DNA from: Phycisphaerae bacterium
GTDB taxonomy: Bacteria; Planctomycetota; Phycisphaerae; UBA1845
Direction of reading: 5' to 3'
DNA length: 34,755 bases
NCBI GenBank assembly: GCA_028289375.1
Contig: JANQQK010000090.1
Coordinates: forward strand, 1-34,755
Shown: in pieces, positions 8,844-16,492 of the stretch
Position numbering within the stretch: position 1 is the first letter of the stretch
Layout of the letters: every line of letters starts with the position of its first letter
The notes under the pieces: model-generated
What the model was told of the DNA's origin: nothing
What the model saw: the letters and a program-made list of their open reading frames with translations, nothing else
Databases searched by the model: none
Translations under genes and position numbers: made by a program

Positions 8844-8882
8844 GGATCGTCGGCGGTTAGCGCGGTATTGCCGAGTCGATCC
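8844..8882 (-). other. Third hairpin in the flagellin leader
   Basis: On the transcribed (minus) strand GGATCG + TCGGC pairs with GCCGA + CGATCC, an 11-bp stem with a 2-nt bulge (8875-8876) and a 15-nt loop. It begins 8 nt upstream of the Shine-Dalgarno. The loop has no GGA. It may set the spacing between the upstream GGA hairpins and the ribosome site. Confidence 0.5.
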
Positions 8883-8888
8883 ATCGAA

Positions 8889-8907
8889 GGTGCCATCCGT
8901 TGGCACC
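8889..8907 (-). promoter_or_regulatory. Candidate CsrA-binding hairpin, loop ACGGA
   Basis: The minus strand reads GGTGCCA-ACGGA-TGGCACC, a perfect 7-bp stem closed by a 5-nt loop that is exactly ANGGA. CsrA/RsmA proteins bind ANGGA presented in a short hairpin loop. The position is 66 nt upstream of the flagellin ATG. Binding is predicted, not shown. Confidence 0.6.
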
Positions 8908-8910
8908 CGA

Positions 8911-8931
8911 GTGTCGCGATCCCTGCGACAC
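8911..8931 (-). promoter_or_regulatory. Candidate CsrA-binding hairpin, loop AGGGATC
   Basis: The minus strand reads GTGTCGC-AGGGATC-GCGACAC, a perfect 7-bp stem with a 7-nt loop containing AGGGA (ANGGA). It starts 10 nt after the csrA stop codon and is only 3 nt from the second GGA hairpin. Two ANGGA loops in tandem would suit a CsrA dimer, which has two RNA-binding surfaces. Confidence 0.6.
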
Positions 8932-8941
8932 GGTTAAGGAC

Positions 8942-9199
8942 CTAACGATTCCTTCGTTTGTGGTTTTCACTTTTCTTTTCGTTCCTGTTGGAGGGCGATG
9001 ACAGCTCCTCCGGGTTCATACCCGCAGCGGCGAGGTTTTCGCGCCTGATGGCTTCGTATACCTCTTTGCGATGCACGGGCACGGAGTTCGGAGCGGTAAT
9101 GCCCAGTCGGACCTTATCGCCCCGAATATCGACGACGGTGATTTCAATATCATCGCCGATCATGATGGTCTCATCTCGTTGCCTAGATAGCACCAACAT
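8942..9199 (-). CDS. csrA: CsrA carbon-storage/translational regulator
   Basis: 85 residues. The first 61 align end to end with CsrA/Rsm[21 protein letters not shown], then [12 protein letters not shown] and [10 protein letters not shown]. The RNA-contacting positions are present (Leu4 near the N-terminus and Arg44 in VHR). The last roughly 20 residues ([19 protein letters not shown]) form a charged, probably disordered tail longer than in E. coli CsrA (61 residues). The ATG follows AGGAAGGAACCGAGG, itself rich in GGA, so autorepression is possible. It sits between fliW and flagellin. In Bacillus, CsrA represses hag translation and FliW antagonises it; the same circuit is inferred here. Confidence 0.97.
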   Translation of the reverse strand: MLVLSRQRDETIMIGDDIEITVVDIRGDKVRLGITAPNSVPVHRKEVYEAIRRENLAAAGMNPEELSSPSNRNEKKSENHKRRNR

Positions 9200-9365
9200 C
9201 CTCGGTTCCTTCCTCGGCTGTGACGATGCTTCGTCAACCCGTTTGCCGACAACTTAGCAGCATCCATGCGTCGGCGCGTCACCAGTGGAGAACGCCTCCA
9301 TGCGCACGGGCGAGCTAAACGATATGCGCTTCGCGGACTCTCGGGAGGATCATCCGGTCCAATCC

Positions 9366-9371
9366 ATTATA
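9366..9371 (-). promoter_or_regulatory. Possible -10 box upstream of csrA
   Basis: A perfect TATAAT on the minus strand lies in the 210-bp gap between the fliW stop and the csrA start. No good -35 was found 16-18 bp upstream (GCGGAT/AGCGGA). If it is real, csrA and flagellin have their own promoter inside the flagellar cluster, with a leader of about 160 nt. Weak evidence. Confidence 0.3.
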
Positions 9372-9409
9372 GACAGGATTTTCCTCGATCCGCTACCTGC
9401 GGCGATAAA

Positions 9410-9859
9410 CTACGCCGTACGGCTCATGGCCGACTTGTTGGGCAAGCGCATCAACGGGTGCCGAGTCGAGAACCTCTTGTCGCTGAGGACGAGCTGCTTG
9501 GCCTGGCGGTTTTCCACGTTCACCACCAGCGGACCCTGCAGATTTCCGGTCAGCAGGTCATCAATCTTGTTCACGACGACGAAAACCTGTGCACCGTTCG
9601 GATCACTGAGGCCGATCGGCTCGACCTCGTCCACCTTTACGGGCACGCGATAGTCCGGCACGAACAGACGCGGGTCGCAGACCACGAATGCGAGGTCGGC
9701 GCGGTCCACGGCCTGTAGCCAGTAGAACCCGCTTTCCTCACCCGTCTGCACCAGGGCGTACTGATTCGTGTCGGGGAATCCGAGAATCCCACGCTCGAAG
9801 TTGATCAACCGCGATTCATCCACATCCAGACTGCCAAAACGCGACGTTTCGATCATCAT
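9410..9859 (-). CDS. fliW: FliW flagellar assembly factor, CsrA antagonist
   Basis: 149 residues from the ATG at 9859, which is preceded by GGGAGC with about 6 nt spacing. The open frame continues to an ATG at 9967, but those 36 residues lie before the usual FliW N-terminus (METSRFGxLDVDE-like start). Family hallmarks are IETSRFGSLDVDESRLINFE, RGILGFPDTNQYALV, FYWLQAVDRADLAFVVCDPR, and later AQVFVVVNKI and LTGNLQGPLVVNVENRQAKQ. FliW is a cytoplasmic beta-barrel that binds CsrA allosterically and is itself bound by flagellin. The 210-bp gap to csrA is unusually wide for this pair. Confidence 0.93.
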   Translation of the reverse strand: MMIETSRFGSLDVDESRLINFERGILGFPDTNQYALVQTGEESGFYWLQAVDRADLAFVVCDPRLFVPDYRVPVKVDEVEPIGLSDPNGAQVFVVVNKIDDLLTGNLQGPLVVNVENRQAKQLVLSDKRFSTRHPLMRLPNKSAMSRTA

Positions 9860-9985
9860 CGCGAAGCTCCCAAGGCCAATCCATTCATAGTCGACCGTTT
9901 CCTGCGCGCCGCCGGTACGCCCGGTCAGCTGACAGTTGATGGGTGCATGTGAATCATGCTCACCCATCGACGCGGGAAACGGTTG

Positions 9986-10129
9986 TCACACGACCTGTCC
10001 GTCATGGTCAGTCGTGCAGCATTCGAGCCTCCACCCGAACGACCGTTGAGCGGGGTCATCATGCGGGCCTTGCACGTGACGCCCCACTGCTTCCTTTCCT
10101 GTTAACGCGATGTTCACTGCGAGTTTCAT
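9986..10129 (-). CDS. Possible 47-residue ORF between flgL and fliW
   Basis: The ATG at 10129 follows the flgL stop by 10 nt and is preceded by AGGGAC with about 6 nt spacing. It encodes MKLAVNIALTGKEAVGRHVQ, then a hydrophilic stretch and a TGA at 9986-9988. Six codons later the same frame resumes at the ATG at 9967, which leads into FliW. It could be a small leader peptide, a decayed N-terminal extension of fliW, or chance. I recognise no family. Confidence 0.28.
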   Translation of the reverse strand: MKLAVNIALTGKEAVGRHVQGPHDDPAQRSFGWRLECCTTDHDGQVV

Positions 10130-10139
10130 GGCGACGTCC

Positions 10140-12074
10140 CTATCCCAGGAAATCCAGCAGTGAGAGGTTCAACAACTGCGAACCGGACAAGAGGTTCGCC
10201 TGCAATGCCGTCTGCGCCTGTTGGAACTGCGTGACGGCTTCGGTGTAGTCGAGTTCTTCAATATCCGAGAGAAACGCCTGCGTGGCCTGCACGGCGTTTT
10301 CGGTTTGTTCGATGCGTCCCTGGATCGATTGGCCTTGAGCACCGATCTCGCCGCGGACGCGGGTCACGTCGGCGTTGAGGCGGGCGAGTTTGTCGCCGGC
10401 GAAACCGATGCCGCGTTCGCTGTCGGCACGCAACGCGTCTTCGAGGTCGATCAGCGCGGTGAAAATACCATCAGGGCGAACGCCGCTGACGTCGCCGGCG
10501 ACAAGACGCGTTTCGGGATCGGGAACACTGCTGAGCAGCGCAAGGTCGTCCACGGCGAACGAACCGATGTGACCTCGTCCGACGCTGAGCGAACCGGAAC
10601 CGCCGCTGCCATCCTCGATGGCGATCGCGTTGACCGACTGATCGACTGATGCGGTGACGTTGACACCGGCGTCGGAGGCGGCCTGGTTGATCAAGTCGAT
10701 GACGTCGCCGATGGTCTCGGCTCCGTCGAGGTTCACGTCGAACGTGCCGCCGCTCTTGGCTGTGATAGTGAGATCGAATTCGCCGTCGAGAATCGCTACC
10801 CCCCTGCCGTCGTTGAGTGATGACAATGGTGTTGACGGTCCGAACGGGCTGAGGCCCAACGCCTGGGCGGTTTCACCATCCTTGTCGGAGACGTTGAGGC
10901 GAACACCGGAAATCTGGCTGACGATTTCGACGCCGGTCCCGGCGTCGTTGATCCGCGCGGAGACGAAGACATCGGCGGCGTTGATCCGGTTGAGCACGTC
11001 CTGGACGGTCTCTGCGTCGGACAGATCCAATTCGACGGTCTTGCTGCCATTGGTGATGACGAGGTTGGCGGTTTCGGGGATGCCGGTGCCGCCGTTGAGT
11101 TCGGTGAGTCGTGTGTTCGTGGCAAGTCTGGGCGCCAGACTGATGGGGCCTGCCGCCGCGCCCGGTTCGTCGCTGGTGGCGATGCCGAGATCAGAGGCGG
11201 TCTTGCCGTCGGCTGTATCGCGGATGGTAACGCCCCCGCCGGTAACGCTGAGTCCGTTGCCCTCGATGGCGACGGTCACGGGGAGTTCGGCTTCGGTGGC
11301 GGCGGCATCGATCATCCGCATGACATCGCCGACCGAGTCAGCCGTTGTCAGATCGACCGAGACGTTGATTCCGTTTCCGTCGCTGAGGATGATCGAGCCT
11401 TTGCGAATGCCCTGACCATTCGCACCGGCGAGATCTTCGAGGCGCGTGGCGTCGGCGAGATTGGGGTTGAGTTCGTCCACCGAGCGGATGGCCGACGAGA
11501 GTGCGCCGAAGATCGCATCTCCGGTGAAGTTGATGGCCTGCTGATCGAGTCGGCCGACGCGTGTCAGCACGTCGCCTGTGTCGCCGACATATGCGACGCC
11601 GCCGAGTTCCGAAACAAACGGCGCCCGCTGCGTGTCCCGTCCGGCGAAGAGGTACATGTCGCGGACCTGCCGATTTCCGATGGTCATCAGCCGTTCGCGA
11701 ATCGAGGCGACAACCTGTGCATTGGCCTGTCGCTCGGCACCGTCGCTCTGCGGGCCGATGCTCTGCGATGCGATGGACTCCGCCTGATTGAGCAGATCGT
11801 TGAGTTCGTTGAGGGCGTCATCGGCCGAGGCAAGCATCAGGTCTGCGTGCTGCAGGTTGGTGAGAATCTGCGACTGATCGACGATGGACTTGTCGAGCTT
11901 GAGCGCCTGCGTGGCTGCGACCGGATCGTCGCCGATGGTGACGAAGTTCCGCCCTGTGGCGAGCCGTGACTGCTGCGTGAAGATGTCGACGGTGTTGCGG
12001 CGAAGCGAATCGAGCATCGACATCGTGCGCAGTCCGTGGGACACGCGGGTGACGTTGATGGGTGTGATGGCCAT
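10140..12074 (-). CDS. flgL: Flagellar hook-associated protein 3 (FlgL) with three tandem inserts
   Basis: 644 residues, about twice the typical FlgL (around 300). The N-terminal coiled-coil part (1-200) has the family pattern: INVTRVSHGLRTMSMLDSLR, QQSRLATGRNFVTIGDDPVA, DALNELNDLLNQAESIASQS and RDMYLFAGRDTQRAPF. The C-terminal part (about 520-644) has ENAVQATQAFLSDIEELDYT and EAVTQFQQAQTALQANLLSG. Between them lie three roughly 95-residue repeats (about 210-300, 320-408 and 416-510), each starting LxxLxxGxG and carrying VDLxxAxTVxDVxxxINAA and GxTAxDLGI-like motifs. These are related to the flagellin_IN/hook_IN module. FlgL is the filament-proximal junction protein. The ATG follows GGAG at 8 nt, and flgK ends 18 bp upstream. 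Confidence 0.95.
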   Translation of the reverse strand: MAITPINVTRVSHGLRTMSMLDSLRRNTVDIFTQQSRLATGRNFVTIGDDPVAATQALKLDKSIVDQSQILTNLQHADLMLASADDALNELNDLLNQAESIASQSIGPQSDGAERQANAQVVASIRERLMTIGNRQVRDMYLFAGRDTQRAPFVSELGGVAYVGDTGDVLTRVGRLDQQAINFTGDAIFGALSSAIRSVDELNPNLADATRLEDLAGANGQGIRKGSIILSDGNGINVSVDLTTADSVGDVMRMIDAAATEAELPVTVAIEGNGLSVTGGGVTIRDTADGKTASDLGIATSDEPGAAAGPISLAPRLATNTRLTELNGGTGIPETANLVITNGSKTVELDLSDAETVQDVLNRINAADVFVSARINDAGTGVEIVSQISGVRLNVSDKDGETAQALGLSPFGPSTPLSSLNDGRGVAILDGEFDLTITAKSGGTFDVNLDGAETIGDVIDLINQAASDAGVNVTASVDQSVNAIAIEDGSGGSGSLSVGRGHIGSFAVDDLALLSSVPDPETRLVAGDVSGVRPDGIFTALIDLEDALRADSERGIGFAGDKLARLNADVTRVRGEIGAQGQSIQGRIEQTENAVQATQAFLSDIEELDYTEAVTQFQQAQTALQANLLSGSQLLNLSLLDFLG

Positions 12075-12092
12075 GATCGCTACTCCAATTCC

Positions 12093-13820
12093 TTACGACA
12101 CGAGCGAAATCAGCTCGGCTGACAACCGGTCGACAACACTGACGAACCGCGCGGCGCCCTGAAAAGCGCGCTCAAACTTGACGAGTTCGATGGCTTCCTC
12201 ATCGAGGCTGACACCGCTGATGTTTTCCTTTTGCGCCTGCAACGATGCGAGCACAGACTCGGTGGCGGCGACGTCGCCGCGTGCACCGGCGGACGCAACC
12301 GCGACCGAACCGGTGATGGACGTCTGGAAGTCACTGATGGTGACACCGCTGAGCAGTGACGATGCGGTGTCGGCGACGAGCGTCAGTCGCGCGGCGTTGG
12401 TGCCGTCGCCTGCGAGATTCGAGGATGATGTCGCGAGCAGGTCCGCGTTGCGACGCAAGTTCTCATTGACGTCGATGTCGGCTGCCGATGAGCCCTCGAA
12501 GAACGTGTTGACGCCAAGGGACGCAAGCAGGTTCGACGTGTCTTCGCGTTGGCCTGCTCCGTCGTATCCGAATTTGAACGACTTGCCGTTGTCGCCGGTC
12601 AGACGAAGACGGTTGTCGATGGTGATTTCGGCATTGAGTCCCTCGACATTGGTGTTGATGTCGGCCACGAGTGATTCGAGTGTCGTGTCCTCGTCGATGC
12701 CATCGAGGTCAACGCGCACCTGGTAGCTGGTCGTGGTGCCACTGGCAGCATCTGTGACAGCGACGTAGAAGCTGCCGTTCTGCGGCATGAAAGGCAGACC
12801 AGCCGCGGACGCGTTCAACGCGGCGGTCGGATCGTCGACGGCGTTGGTCGAGGTCAGTTCTGTGTAACCCGCGTTTCCCTGTCCATCGGCATGGATTCTG
12901 TTGACCTCGTAGATGACGGCTGACGCGAGGCGATCGATGTCGTCGATGCGTGCGAAGGTCTGTTCATCGCGGGCCGAGATAAGCCCGCCGAGTTTGCCGG
13001 TTCCGACGGCGACCTGCTGGTTGTTGTCGGCGAAGACGAGCGTGTCGCGGCGACGTTGGCCGTCGAGCTTGACCGAGATGTCAAATCCGCGTGACGCCCC
13101 ACCCTGCACGAGGGCTTCGTTGCCGATGTAGACGTTGACGGTCTGGTCGGCTTGCATGCGGACGCGGACGTCGACGATCTCGCTGAGATCACGCAACAAC
13201 GCATCACGCTGATCACGCAACGCGCTGGCTGGTGCACCGGTCGACTCGGTTGAGACGATTTCGGTGTTCAATTCTGCGATTCGCGATGCCAGATCGTTCG
13301 CCTGGCCAACGAGTGATTCGATGTCCTCGTTGAACTGATCGCTCAGTTCGCCGAGTCGTGTTCGCATTTGCTGGAGCGAATCAGCCAGGGTGACGCCGCT
13401 GGCGACGACGAGTTCGCGGATGGCCGGATCTGAAGGCGTGTTCTGCACGTCGTTGACAGAGTTGAAAAAGTCGGCCAGTCGTGCGTCGAGTTGCAACCCG
13501 GTGGTCGGATCAAACAGACCCTCGACCAGACCCAGCGCCTGCTGTCGCGTCTGGGCTTCCTGTGACTCACCAATGGCTGCGCGCACGCGGTTTTCCAATG
13601 CTTCGTCGAGATTGCGTTTCAGCGACGTCAGTGCGACACCAGCACCGGGACGCATTCCTTCTGCCACGCCCGGTCCGTTGAGCGGCGTCAGTCCCGGCGT
13701 CTGCCGCGTGTAGTTCGGGCTGCCGGCGTTGCTGATGTTGTTACCGATCACCTGCAGGGCGTTTTGATACCCGAGCAGTGCGCTGCGACCGATGTTGAGT
13801 GCTGAATCCATCAATCCCAT
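12093..13820 (-). CDS. flgK: Flagellar hook-associated protein 1 (FlgK)
   Basis: 575 residues. The N-terminus has the rod/hook family motif (MGLMDSALNIGRSALLGYQN, ALQVIGNNISNAGSPNYTRQ). FlgK-specific segments include FFNSVNDVQNTPSDPAIREL and ALRDQRDALLRDLSEIVDVR, and ARIDDIDRLASAVIYEVNRI. The C-terminal helix is SGVSLDEEAIELVKFERAFQ followed by GAARFVSVVDRLSAELISLV. The central region (about 330-440) carries an extra beta-rich domain (SFYVAVTDAASGTTTSYQVR, TTLESLVADINTNVEGLNAE) also found in larger FlgK proteins. FlgK joins the hook to FlgL and needs the FlgN chaperone encoded just upstream. The flgN stop is 5 nt before this ATG, which suggests translational coupling. Confidence 0.96.
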   Translation of the reverse strand: MGLMDSALNIGRSALLGYQNALQVIGNNISNAGSPNYTRQTPGLTPLNGPGVAEGMRPGAGVALTSLKRNLDEALENRVRAAIGESQEAQTRQQALGLVEGLFDPTTGLQLDARLADFFNSVNDVQNTPSDPAIRELVVASGVTLADSLQQMRTRLGELSDQFNEDIESLVGQANDLASRIAELNTEIVSTESTGAPASALRDQRDALLRDLSEIVDVRVRMQADQTVNVYIGNEALVQGGASRGFDISVKLDGQRRRDTLVFADNNQQVAVGTGKLGGLISARDEQTFARIDDIDRLASAVIYEVNRIHADGQGNAGYTELTSTNAVDDPTAALNASAAGLPFMPQNGSFYVAVTDAASGTTTSYQVRVDLDGIDEDTTLESLVADINTNVEGLNAEITIDNRLRLTGDNGKSFKFGYDGAGQREDTSNLLASLGVNTFFEGSSAADIDVNENLRRNADLLATSSSNLAGDGTNAARLTLVADTASSLLSGVTISDFQTSITGSVAVASAGARGDVAATESVLASLQAQKENISGVSLDEEAIELVKFERAFQGAARFVSVVDRLSAELISLVS

Positions 13821-13825
13821 GATCG

Positions 13826-14341
13826 TTATCCAATCGCCTCAAAGAATTCACGTGGACGACGCTGAACCGTCGTCCCGCCGGCTGAGTAAAGTCCGATGTC
13901 TTCGCCCGCTTCCGAAATGGTTGCGAAGGCGGTCTTGAGATGCTTGATCGTCTGCTCGGACACGCGCTGGATCAGGCGGTTCAGTTTCGACACCTCCGTG
14001 ACCATCTGTTTCAGACGGCTGACGCGATCGAGCAATCGCGAACGCACGGGTTCGTCGGCGTGTTCAGCCAGCATGCGTGCGGTGATGGTGCGACCAAGCC
14101 CCTTGGACATTCCAAGTTGCGCACCGATCTGTTCCATCGCCTGCTTGCGGAGCACTTCCTGCTCATTGATGCCGATGATGAGATCCTTCTCGCGCTCGAC
14201 GAACGCCTGAATTGCGTGAAGATCGGCTCGGCGCATGGCGTCCAGCTTCTCCGCCAGCAGTGCTTTCAGATCAGCCTGCAACTGCTCGATTCGTTCCATG
14301 TGCATCAGCACTTTCCGGATGGTCTCGTTCATCTTCGACAT
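13826..14341 (-). CDS. flgN: FlgN-family type III export chaperone
   Basis: 171 residues, almost entirely alpha-helical and coiled-coil: RIEQLQADLKALLAEKLDAM, then FVEREKDLIIGINEQEVLRK and LKQMVTEVSKLNRLIQRVSE. It ends in a short flexible tail with QRRPREFFEAIG. The FlgN family is poorly conserved in sequence, so the call rests on the helical pattern, the length and the position next to flgK and flgL, whose products FlgN escorts to the export gate. The ATG is preceded by AGGAG and sits 3 nt after the stop of the flgJ-like gene. Confidence 0.8.
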   Translation of the reverse strand: MSKMNETIRKVLMHMERIEQLQADLKALLAEKLDAMRRADLHAIQAFVEREKDLIIGINEQEVLRKQAMEQIGAQLGMSKGLGRTITARMLAEHADEPVRSRLLDRVSRLKQMVTEVSKLNRLIQRVSEQTIKHLKTAFATISEAGEDIGLYSAGGTTVQRRPREFFEAIG

Positions 14342-14344
14342 CGC

Positions 14345-14650
14345 TTACTCCTGCCCCTCCGATGCACGCAGTGCGGCTGGTTCGAAGCGTGCGTAGAGCA
14401 CGTCGTTGATACTTGCATTCGTTGCCCCACCTGCATGTTCTGCCAGCACCTGATCGAGCTGGGCCTTGAACACTTCCTCACCACGTCCACCGCGACCAAC
14501 GTCGCTCTTGAGTGTGCTGTTGCGCGCTGACGCAAGCAGCGGGCCGTAAAAGGCCGCACCAACGACCTGGTCGATCGTGTCGCGGAGCTTTGTCTTTGCG
14601 ACATCTGCCGACGGTCGTGCGAAGCTGAATGTTGTCTCGATGGCGGACAT
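14345..14650 (-). CDS. flgJ: Minimal FlgJ-like rod-binding protein
   Basis: 101 residues. The core matches the N-terminal rod-binding domain of FlgJ: a helix around LRDTIDQVVGAAFYGPLLAS, the conserved glycine-rich GRGGRGEEVFKAQLDQVLAE, then GGATNASINDVLYARF (compare GGxGExMFxDMLDQxLAxx...GxGLAD in FlgJ). The C-terminal muramidase domain of enterobacterial FlgJ is absent, so it is presumably a rod-assembly scaffold that relies on a separate peptidoglycan hydrolase. The ribosome site AAAGGA overlaps the end of flgI. Position between flgI and flgN agrees with the assignment. Confidence 0.75.
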   Translation of the reverse strand: MSAIETTFSFARPSADVAKTKLRDTIDQVVGAAFYGPLLASARNSTLKSDVGRGGRGEEVFKAQLDQVLAEHAGGATNASINDVLYARFEPAALRASEGQE

Positions 14651-14652
14651 GT

Positions 14653-15771
14653 TTATTCCTTTGTCACCAGTTCGGCGTGCAGTTTGCCCGCGCGGCTCAT
14701 CTGTTTCAGGATGGCGATGCGGTCCTCGATCGGCACGTTCAGTTGATTCAACGCCTCGAGCAGATCGGTCACCTTGGTGTTGATGTTCTCTTCGGTGGTC
14801 ACACCGATGAACGACTTGGAGGTCAGTTGCGGCGTTGGATCAGACGGCGGCGGATCGAGCACGGTCACGGTCAGACCCCGCTGGGAAACAGCCACGGGCG
14901 AAATTCGTGCGTCACCACTCACCACGATCGTACCCGTGTCCGAGTCGATCACGACCTGTGCCTTTGTCGGCGGCATCAGCGTGCTGAGTTCCTGGATGTC
15001 GCGAATCCAGGGGGCCGGATCGCCTCGCTGGAATGGCGGCACCCACACAATGACGTTCCGCGCGTCGGCGGCCATTGCGACACGCTCGACGTCGGCTGCC
15101 AGGCTCAACTCCGCGTTGATCGCCTCTGCGATGGCGACCGCCAACCCGAACGACGACTGCTGATCGTCGAGAATCAGCGTGATGTATTCCTCGCGCGGAT
15201 CCACCCAGTTGTTGGCAAACGGCAATTCGCTGCCCCTGGCCGTAAAACCGAGCAGCACGTCCTCTTCGATTTTCGCGCCATCCTCGACGACCCCGACGGT
15301 TGCCGTTGTCGGGTCGGTGATCTGTACCTTCCCACTGGCGAACGCGTAAATCGTCTCGATCCGCAGATCGTGGTACATCAACGGCGTGATCAGCAGTCGA
15401 CCACCGGCCAGGCTTTTCGCACTGCCGATCGAGCTGACGTTGACGTTGATCTGATCGCCCTCGCGAACGCCGTTCTCCGGAATCACGGCGTCAACCATGA
15501 CAACGGCCACGTTCTTCGTGTTTTTCAGTTCCTCGGGACTGCCGACCGGTGCTGCCAGATTGCCGAGAGCCTGCGCGAGCTGCCGCATCGTGACGGCGTA
15601 CTGATCGCCGTCACCGGTTCCGTTCAGCCCCACGACAAGTCCCGTCCCGATCAGCCGGTTGACGCTTTGGCCTTTCAGGTGCGTGACGTCGCCGATGCGG
15701 ACATTGACCTGTCCCATCGCGTTCGACGCCGCCGCAACGCACATCAGGATGGTAATTCTTGTCAGTCTCAT
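14653..15771 (-). CDS. flgI: Flagellar P-ring protein FlgI
   Basis: About 372 residues with a Sec signal peptide (RLTRITILMCVAAASNAMGQ). Conserved FlgI blocks are RIGDVTHLKGQSVNRLIGTG, LVVGLNGTGDGDQYAVTMRQ, KNVAVVMVDAVIPENGVREG, INVNVSSIGSAKSLAGGRLL and ALNQLNVPIEDRIAILKQMS. FlgI oligomerises in the periplasm around the rod at the peptidoglycan layer, chaperoned by FlgA. Two in-frame ATGs exist: the one at 15780 touches the GGAGGGAG ribosome site, while the one at 15771 sits 9 nt from it, so 15771 is preferred. It follows flgH by 19 bp. Confidence 0.97.
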   Translation of the reverse strand: MRLTRITILMCVAAASNAMGQVNVRIGDVTHLKGQSVNRLIGTGLVVGLNGTGDGDQYAVTMRQLAQALGNLAAPVGSPEELKNTKNVAVVMVDAVIPENGVREGDQINVNVSSIGSAKSLAGGRLLITPLMYHDLRIETIYAFASGKVQITDPTTATVGVVEDGAKIEEDVLLGFTARGSELPFANNWVDPREEYITLILDDQQSSFGLAVAIAEAINAELSLAADVERVAMAADARNVIVWVPPFQRGDPAPWIRDIQELSTLMPPTKAQVVIDSDTGTIVVSGDARISPVAVSQRGLTVTVLDPPPSDPTPQLTSKSFIGVTTEENINTKVTDLLEALNQLNVPIEDRIAILKQMSRAGKLHAELVTKE

Positions 15772-15790
15772 GCGATCCATCTCCCTCCGG

Positions 15791-16492
15791 TTAGAACGGC
15801 CCCAGGATGTTCAGCAGTCTTGTCAGCCAGCCGCGACGACTGCCATCCCGCACGGCGCCGGTCGTCTTGACCTTGATCCGCTTGTCGGCGAGCTGCGTGC
15901 TCAGCACGCTGTTGTCTGCGGTGATGTCGACAGCGCGAGCAACGCCGGAAAGCGTGATCGTGACGTCTTCATTGTCGAAGTGGGTTTGTCCGCGGGCTTC
16001 GATGACCAGATTGCCGTTGGGCTTGACGTCGATGATTTCGCCGGTCACGCGCGTGGTGAAGCGATCCTCGCGCTCCTTGTCGCCCTGACTCTGAAATCGC
16101 GTGTTGTAGAGGTAGTCGATGTTGGGTCGCCCGCGCGGAAAGATCGTTCCGCCGAGTTGGCCATCCTCGATGTTGAAGAATTGGTTGAGTTGCGACCGAA
16201 TGTTGAACACTTCCAGTTGCTGCAAATCGCCTTCAGATTCGTAGATCTGCTGCTCACGAATCACGATCGTGACCAGATCATGCACCTTGAACTTGCGTGG
16301 CTCGGGTGGTTTGACCGCGACGAGCGACCTCGCTTCCAACGTGGGATTGCCCTTCATACCGACACCGCGCAGATCCGTACGTGCCTGCGATTCGGACGCC
16401 TGCACCTCGAATCGCCGACCGATGGACGTCGTCTGCGCCGCCGCTGTCGTGCCTGCCATGATGATCAGAATCACCGTCAATCGCAGCTTCAT
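15791..16492 (-). CDS. flgH: Flagellar L-ring protein FlgH lacking a lipobox cysteine
   Basis: 233 residues. It matches FlgH through FKVHDLVTIVIREQQIYESE, TRVTGEIIDVKPNGNLVIEA and ARAVDITADNSVLSTQLADK. The N-terminus is an ordinary Sec signal (MKLRLTVILIIMAGTTAAAQ) with no cysteine; indeed the whole protein has none. Canonical FlgH is a lipoprotein with an LxGC lipobox. L-ring attachment to the outer membrane must therefore be lipid-independent, if the call is right. Its ATG overlaps the TGA of flgA (ATGA, 16489-16492), indicating translational coupling. Confidence 0.93.
   Translation of the reverse strand: MKLRLTVILIIMAGTTAAAQTTSIGRRFEVQASESQARTDLRGVGMKGNPTLEARSLVAVKPPEPRKFKVHDLVTIVIREQQIYESEGDLQQLEVFNIRSQLNQFFNIEDGQLGGTIFPRGRPNIDYLYNTRFQSQGDKEREDRFTTRVTGEIIDVKPNGNLVIEARGQTHFDNEDVTITLSGVARAVDITADNSVLSTQLADKRIKVKTTGAVRDGSRRGWLTRLLNILGPF

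Noticed and set aside
14629..15870. A 413-codon plus-strand frame opposite flgI
   Set aside because: It lies wholly opposite the well-conserved FlgI and its protein is an Arg/His/Asp-rich shadow.
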